Source: Myxococcota bacterium (GTDB lineage: Bacteria > Myxococcota_A > UBA796 > UBA9615 > JAKLKC01). Taken from it: a DNA stretch of 59,623 nucleotides. The notes beneath the pieces are model-generated. The model had not been told where the DNA came from. It ran no database searches and saw only the letters and a list, made by a program, of their open reading frames with translations. Location of the stretch: the NCBI GenBank assembly GCA_023150875.1, contig JAKLKC010000042.1:1-59623 (forward strand). The letters run 5' to 3'. Positions 55,366-59,623 of the stretch are shown here, in pieces (within the stretch, counting starts at the first letter, position 1; every line of letters starts with the position of its first letter). Made by a program: the position numbers and the translations under genes.

Positions 55366-56930
55366 CGATTCGGGACCTGGTGGAGTCGGAGCGAAGGCGC
55401 ATCCTCGAGGAGGCCGTCGAGATCCTGACCGAGCGGGAGGATGACGAGGACGTACTCAGGCGGTTCCTTCCGCTGGCCGCCCATGCTCGGTCCCTCTCCC
55501 CCCACGCTCTGGTGGTCGTCGGCGAGAGGGGGGCGGGCAAGACCGCGCTGTTTCGATTCCTCGGGGCCCTCGTGAGGAAGGGGGTCCCGGTCGGCAGCGT
55601 CTTCCGCAATGTGCCCGGCGACCTGCCCTGGCACGAGGGGTTCTCCGAGTTTGGCCGTGACCACCCCGCCACCGCCCAGGTGATCGGGTTTGCGAGCGGC
55701 GCGAGCCGGGAGGACATGCGGCGATTCTGGTTCGCGCACCTGGTCGGGAGGCTCGGGGAGTGGGCGGGCGCTCAGGGCGTGGGGCCCCCCGAACCCTTCT
55801 TCTTGACCTGGCGGAGCCGGAGGAACGAGCCCCACCTTTGGGTCGCGGAGGCCAGCCGCCAGGCCGGCGCCCTCCAGGGATGGCTGGACAGTCTGGACGC
55901 GGACCTGTCCAGCCGGGGCGACCGCGTCGTCGTCAGCTACGACCACATCGATCGGCTGAGGGACGCAGGGAGTCCCCGCTTGCCGGAACGGATGGGGGGG
56001 GAGCTCCTGGCCCTCTGGCTCGCGCTGGGCAATCGCCACCGGGCCATTCAGGGAAAGGTGTTCTTGAGGCACGACCTGTACTAGGCGAGTCTCCAGGCGA
56101 CCACCGATGCCAGCAAGCTCAGGAACCGGGCCTTCTCCCTCGATTGGAGCCGCGAGGACCTCTTCCGGGTACTCCTTCGGCGCCTGGGGGCGGGCGATCG
56201 GGTGCGGGCGTGGATGACGGAGCCGCCGGACCCCATCCACTTCGAGCAGGACAGCCGCCTGGGCTGGATGCCGCCGGAGGCGCTCCCGGAGTCGGCGCAG
56301 TTGCCCATGTTCCCCGACGGCGATGTCGAGTCCGCCAGCCAGCGCGACCTCGCGCGCAAGCTCGTGGGCGAGACGATGGGGACGGGGGCGAACAAGGGCT
56401 ACACGCACCGCTGGATCTTCAACCACGTGCAGGACGGTCGCGGGCGGGCGGTTCCCCGGTCGGTGCTCAACCTGGTCCGCTTCGCCGCGGAGGAGGCGCT
56501 GTTGCGGGGGCCACGGGCTGGCGGACGCCGCTTGCTCACGCCATCCGACCTCGAAGGGGCCCAGGAGACCACGGGCCTGCAGCGACTCGAAGAGTTGAAG
56601 GAGGAGCATCCCGTCGCCGGGAGGTTGGAGCAACTGCGGGGCCTCGAGGCTCCCTTCGTGGAGGCTGAAGTGGTCGCGAAGCTCGCCCGGCCGCTGTCCG
56701 AGGGACGGCCCGACGATGGCTATGGATCCGACGGTGCGGAGATCCTCGACGCGCTGGTGGGGCTGGGGGCGCTTACCCGCAGGGAGCACCGGGCGCGCCG
56801 GGGCACGGCGGCAGCGCGGGAGGGACGGATCGACGCCCCGGAACTGATCCGCCGGGCCCTCGGCATCAAGCGCCGGGGAGGTCCCCGGCAGGCGCTGGGG
56901 CGGGAACCGCAGGGGGGCGGGGAGGCATAG
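55362..56930 (+). pseudogene. P-loop NTPase of the accessory operon, interrupted by an in-frame TAG
   Basis: Starts at GTG 55362 in the preceding stop (GTGA). Walker A is GERGAGKT (54-61), the Walker B-like segment VVVSYDHIDRL has Asp194 and Asp197, and GKVFLRHDLY has the sensor Arg usual in conflict-system NTPases (KAP- or Sll1717-like). Codon 241 (56082-56084) is TAG. The same frame then continues without another stop as ASLQATTDASKLRNRAFSLD and WSREDLFRVLLRRLG, the expected continuation of such proteins, to 56930. GAG to TAG at one base would restore Glu. The second half ends in an HTH-like and charged tail. It is therefore a nonsense-mutated gene of about 522 codons, or a sequencing error. 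Readthrough is less likely. Confidence 0.78.
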
Positions 56931-56992
56931 GGAAGGTCGGCATGGGAGGGCCGAGGGGCGTTCGCTGCCCCTCACTTGTTCCCAAGCTGGCA

Positions 56993-57001
56993 TGTTATAC
57001 A
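56993..57001 (+). promoter_or_regulatory. Putative extended -10 of the second MopE-type gene
   Basis: TGTTATACA (TG one base before TATACA) in otherwise GC-rich sequence, about 80 bases before ATG 57082. The -35 is unclear (TTGTTC at 56976-56981 is only 14 bases away). Confidence 0.4.
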
Positions 57002-57081
57002 TCCCCGGAGACGACCGATCCCGTCCCCGCGGCCCCCTCCCGGACCCGCGCCGCGCCCAGGATCGGACGCGGGAGCGAGCG

Positions 57082-59238
57082 ATGGCGAACCTCACGTCCT
57101 GGTCCCTGGGCCTGGCCCTCCTCCTGTCCGTCGCGGCCGGCGGTTGCGGGGAGGAGGAGGCCGACGATGACACCGGCTCCTTCGAGGACGACGACGTGGT
57201 CGTGGACGACGACACGGTGGCGGACGACGACACGGGCCCCGACGACGACACCGCGCCGGACGACGACTCCGCGGCCGACGACGACACCGCGCCGGACGAC
57301 GACACGGCGCCGGGGGACGCGGACGGGGATGGGTACGACGCGGGGGTCGACTGCGACGACGCCGATCCCGACGTCCATCCGGAGGCCATCGAGCACTGCG
57401 ACGGCGTGGACGAGGACTGCGACGGGGAGGTCGACGAGGAGGCCCAGGACGAGGTCACCTGGTACGCGGACGGGGACGGGGATGGCTACGGGGATCCGGG
57501 CGCCGCCGTCGTCGCTTGCAGCCCGCCGGAGCACCACGTCGCGCAGGGGGGGGACTGCGACGACGCTTCCGACGCGGTCCACCCTGGCGCCCCCGAGGCG
57601 TGCGACGGGATCGACAACGACTGCGACGCCCTGCCCGACAACGCCGCCGACGCCGACGGCGACGGGATCGGCCCCTGCGATGGGGATTGCGACGACGCCG
57701 ATCCCGCCGTCCACCCCGGGGCGGTCGAGACCTGCGACGGCCGGGACGGGGACTGCGACGGCCTCGTCGACGACGTCCCCGACGGCGACGGGGACGGGAT
57801 CGGTCCCTGCGAGGGGGACTGCGACGACGCGGACCCCGCCGTCTTCCCGGGCGCTGCCGAGGACTGCGACGGGGTGGACGACGACTGCGACGGCACCGTC
57901 GACGACGGCCCGAACGCCGACCACGACCCTTACGGGCTGTGCGAGGGGGACTGCGACGACGGGGATCCCGCCGTGTATCCCGGGGCCGGCGAGGTGTGCG
58001 ACGGGTTGGACAACGACTGCGACGGCTCGGTCGATGACGGGCCGAACGCCGACGGCGATCCCGTCGGGCTCTGCCAGGGCGACTGCGACGACTCCGATCC
58101 CACGCGCTACCCCGGGGCGCCCGAGGAGTGCAACGCCCTGGACGACGACTGCGACGGCGCCGTGCCCCTCGGGGAGTACGACCTGGACGGGGATGGCCAC
58201 GAGGGATGCGCCGGCGACTGCGACGACGGCGACGACACCGTGCACCCGGGGGCGTCGGACGTCTGCGACGGGATCGCCGACAACGACTGTGACGGCGCCG
58301 CCGATCCCTCCGAGGCCGACGGGGACGGAGACGGCTACAGCGCCTGCGCCGGGGACTGCGACGATGCCTCGGCTGACTTCCATCCCGGCGCCATCGACGC
58401 CTCGGGGGACGGAGTCGACCGGGACTGCGACGGCCGGGACGTCCGCGCCGCCCTGCTGGGCGACTACTGCTTCGGCGACGACGAGATCATCTCCTTCGGC
58501 GACGCCGACGAACGCCTGCTGTCGGGCTCCGACGCCACGGGCGGCCCCGCGGGGGAGGGATACCGCCATGATGACACCGAGTTCGAGGCCGCCGCCGACA
58601 CCCACGTCGTCGTGTGGATGCGCCGCCTCATGGAGAGCGGCGATCCGAGCCCGGTCCAGGACCCGAGGCTCCTGCTCCTGGACGCCAACTGCGAGGTCGT
58701 GGCCGAGGCCGACGACCACGTCTCCCCCTACGACACCAACGCCCGCCTCGACTACGTCGTCCCGGCGACGGGGGTGTTCACCATCGTCTCCACCACCGCC
58801 GAGGCCGGCGACGACGGCGACTACCTCCTGGGCCTCTGGGCCGATGCTCCCCCGGTGGGCGAGAACTGCCTGGACGACGGCTGGACCTGGGAGTACGGCG
58901 ACTCCTTCGGCAGCGCCGCGCTGAACGGGAACGACTGGATCTCCGGGCCCGGCGGGGACGACCGCTACCACGACGACTTCGAGTTCGAGGGGGAGGCCGG
59001 CGACGGGGTGGAGGTCGCGTTCCAAACCTCGGGGATCGTCGGCCAGGTGCTCCTCCTGGGCCCGGCGTGCGAGGTCCTCGCCAGCGCCGCCGCCGACCCC
59101 TCCGCCGCCGACCTCGACCTCACCCTGGACCACACCCTCGCCGCCAGCGGCGTCCACACGGTGGTCGTCAGCTCCGTGGAGGAGATCGGCGGCACCGGAG
59201 CCAGCGGCAGCTACACCATCGCCCTCGACCGCCTCTGA
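57082..59238 (+). CDS. MopE-type Cys/Asp-repeat lipoprotein with PPC-like C-terminal domains
   Basis: 718 residues from ATG 57082. The signal peptide ends in the lipobox SVAAGGC. A linker of about 55 residues of DDDT and DDDS runs follows the lipidated Cys. About eight MopE-type units come next (residues 85-455; DADGDG, CDGDCDDADP, HPGA, CDGxDNDCDG), as in the gene at 1993-5352 but with a different anchor (lipid, no MYXO-CTERM). The last 260 residues contain two PPC-like beta-sandwich domains (DPRLLLLDANCEVVAEADDH with VFTIVSTTAEAGDDGDYLLG, and LLLGPACEVLAS with GVHTVVVSSVEEIG). Such domains aid secretion or binding of surface proteins. No enzyme domain is seen. Confidence 0.9.
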   Translation: MANLTSWSLGLALLLSVAAGGCGEEEADDDTGSFEDDDVVVDDDTVADDDTGPDDDTAPDDDSAADDDTAPDDDTAPGDADGDGYDAGVDCDDADPDVHPEAIEHCDGVDEDCDGEVDEEAQDEVTWYADGDGDGYGDPGAAVVACSPPEHHVAQGGDCDDASDAVHPGAPEACDGIDNDCDALPDNAADADGDGIGPCDGDCDDADPAVHPGAVETCDGRDGDCDGLVDDVPDGDGDGIGPCEGDCDDADPAVFPGAAEDCDGVDDDCDGTVDDGPNADHDPYGLCEGDCDDGDPAVYPGAGEVCDGLDNDCDGSVDDGPNADGDPVGLCQGDCDDSDPTRYPGAPEECNALDDDCDGAVPLGEYDLDGDGHEGCAGDCDDGDDTVHPGASDVCDGIADNDCDGAADPSEADGDGDGYSACAGDCDDASADFHPGAIDASGDGVDRDCDGRDVRAALLGDYCFGDDEIISFGDADERLLSGSDATGGPAGEGYRHDDTEFEAAADTHVVVWMRRLMESGDPSPVQDPRLLLLDANCEVVAEADDHVSPYDTNARLDYVVPATGVFTIVSTTAEAGDDGDYLLGLWADAPPVGENCLDDGWTWEYGDSFGSAALNGNDWISGPGGDDRYHDDFEFEGEAGDGVEVAFQTSGIVGQVLLLGPACEVLASAAADPSAADLDLTLDHTLAASGVHTVVVSSVEEIGGTGASGSYTIALDRL
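57325..58445 (+). repeat. Tandem MopE-type coding repeats (about 8 units)
   Basis: The core word gactgcgacgacgcc recurs roughly every 110-125 bases within the 57082-59238 gene. It has the same unit type as the repeats at 2160-4690 on the other strand, but no unit is identical between the two genes to my eye. Confidence 0.85.
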
Positions 59239-59328
59239 TCCCCCGACCGCGCCCGCGCCTCGACCCTCTCCCCGGTCTCCCGGGACTACGGGCGGACGGC
59301 CTGGCCGGGCGGGTGCGGATCGGGCGCG

Positions 59329-59424
59329 GGACTCCCCGCGATGACGTAGACGAGGCCCGCGCCGCCGTTGCCGGACTGATCGGCGCCGGCGGCGGGGTCG
59401 GGCAGGCCGTCTCCGGCGATGTCG
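59329..59424 (-). other. FG-GAP-like repeat remnant in frame beyond the stop of the right-edge gene
   Basis: Read on the minus strand this segment gives DIAGDGLPDPAAGADQSG followed by NGGAGLVYVIAGSP, an FG-GAP (integrin-alpha-type) unit with a calcium-binding loop. It lies in the same frame as the right-edge gene, but after that gene's TGA (59475-59477). It has no start or own context, so it looks like decayed sequence. Confidence 0.5.
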
Positions 59425-59474
59425 CGTCGGGCGCGGCCCCGACGCGCATGGGGTGGGGCGACTCCGTTGCCCCG

Positions 59475-59623
59475 TCAGTGATCCACGCCGTGGATGTCGC
59501 CCAGGGCCTCCCAGGGGGTCAGGAGTCCCGCGGCGTCCGCGGCACTCTTCAGCCGGTTCCAGGGAGAGCCCGACGCCAGCGTGTCACCGTCCACGATCCA
59601 GTCGTCGGGCGACGCATTCACGA
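59475..59623 (-). CDS. C-terminal end of a protein entering from the right edge
   Basis: 49 codons are visible before the TGA at 59475-59477. The frame is open to the window edge and the start lies outside. The residues WIVDGDTLASGSPWNRLK and SAADAAGLLTPWEALGDIHG read like real protein with an Asp/Gly loop near the end. An FG-GAP-like unit continues in the same frame past the stop (59329-59424). The gene may therefore be an FG-GAP-type secreted protein shortened by this stop. It is too short for a firm family call. Confidence 0.5.
   Translation of the reverse strand, partial: VNASPDDWIVDGDTLASGSPWNRLKSAADAAGLLTPWEALGDIHGVDH

Noticed and set aside
56082-56084. Programmed readthrough or pyrrolysine insertion at the TAG
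   Set aside because: No readthrough context or pyrrolysine gene is visible in the window, and a simple GAG to TAG change explains it.
55362-56930. Two separate genes (240 and 242 codons) instead of one broken gene
   Set aside because: Both lie in the same frame, the codons between the TAG and the next ATG (56202) read as conserved protein, and there is no ribosome site for the second start.
56976-57001. Full sigma-70 promoter TTGTTC plus TATACA before the second MopE-type gene
   Set aside because: The spacer is only 14 bases, too short. Only the extended -10 is kept, at low confidence.

Overview
The window is a very GC-rich, gene-dense stretch of bacterial chromosome with no non-coding gap longer than about 250 bases. 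Several marks point to Myxococcota or a close relative. Three secreted proteins end in a MYXO-CTERM-like tail (Cys, hydrophobic stretch, Arg cluster). Two large proteins carry MopE-type Cys/Asp repeats. Many lipoproteins have Asp-rich linkers. There are Ser/Thr kinases of the HRDVSPSN type and PEGA domains. The ATP synthase locus lacks subunits a and c. There is no rRNA, insertion sequence, integrase or CRISPR array.

Layout. 1-8020: end of a quinate-dehydrogenase-like fusion protein, a 1119-residue MopE-repeat protein, two paralogous small Cys-rich lipoproteins and a hybrid histidine kinase. 8105-9506: a RES-type toxin-antitoxin pair with a promoter embedded in an inverted repeat. 9548-21693: a Kelch-like lipoprotein, a fused alpha/beta 2-oxoacid dehydrogenase E1, a beta-helix MYXO-CTERM protein, an SDR, an OPT transporter, an ABC exporter pair and a lipoprotein. 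21839-22254: three tRNA genes (Arg-ACG, Ser-GCT, Ser-TGA) with a clear promoter and terminator. 22381-31601: an NHL-repeat lipoprotein, the ATP synthase operon b'-b-delta-alpha-gamma-beta-epsilon and a repeat-rich secreted protein. 31656-35509: a two-gene molybdenum hydroxylase (xanthine dehydrogenase type). 35717-42687: Ser/Thr kinase, Lon-like protease, second Ser/Thr kinase and a PEGA protein. 42938-48954: a TPR-parvulin fusion, an ECF-like sigma factor with a zinc-ribbon partner, a murein endopeptidase, a CAP-domain protein and a DUF2505 protein. 49151-53447: archaeal-type AspRS, an unknown protein, an Smr membrane protein and a beta-helix lipoprotein. 53550-56930: a three-gene accessory operon (HEPN-like protein, KGGVGR-motif ATPase, second P-loop NTPase). 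57082-59623: a second MopE-type lipoprotein and the end of a protein running in from the right edge.

The most unusual part is the 53550-56930 operon. Its genes overlap by GTGA junctions, and its codon use looks less GC-extreme than that of its neighbours. It resembles a prokaryotic conflict or defence cassette, but two of its three genes are broken, one by a frameshift and one by a TAG that appears to replace GAG. Other points of interest are the coupling of a kinase to a Lon-like protease, the operator-like promoter of the toxin-antitoxin pair, an ATP synthase b subunit with an apparent signal peptide, and recurrent TAnnnT -10 boxes. Two of those boxes lie exactly 8 bases before an ATG, which suggests leaderless mRNAs.
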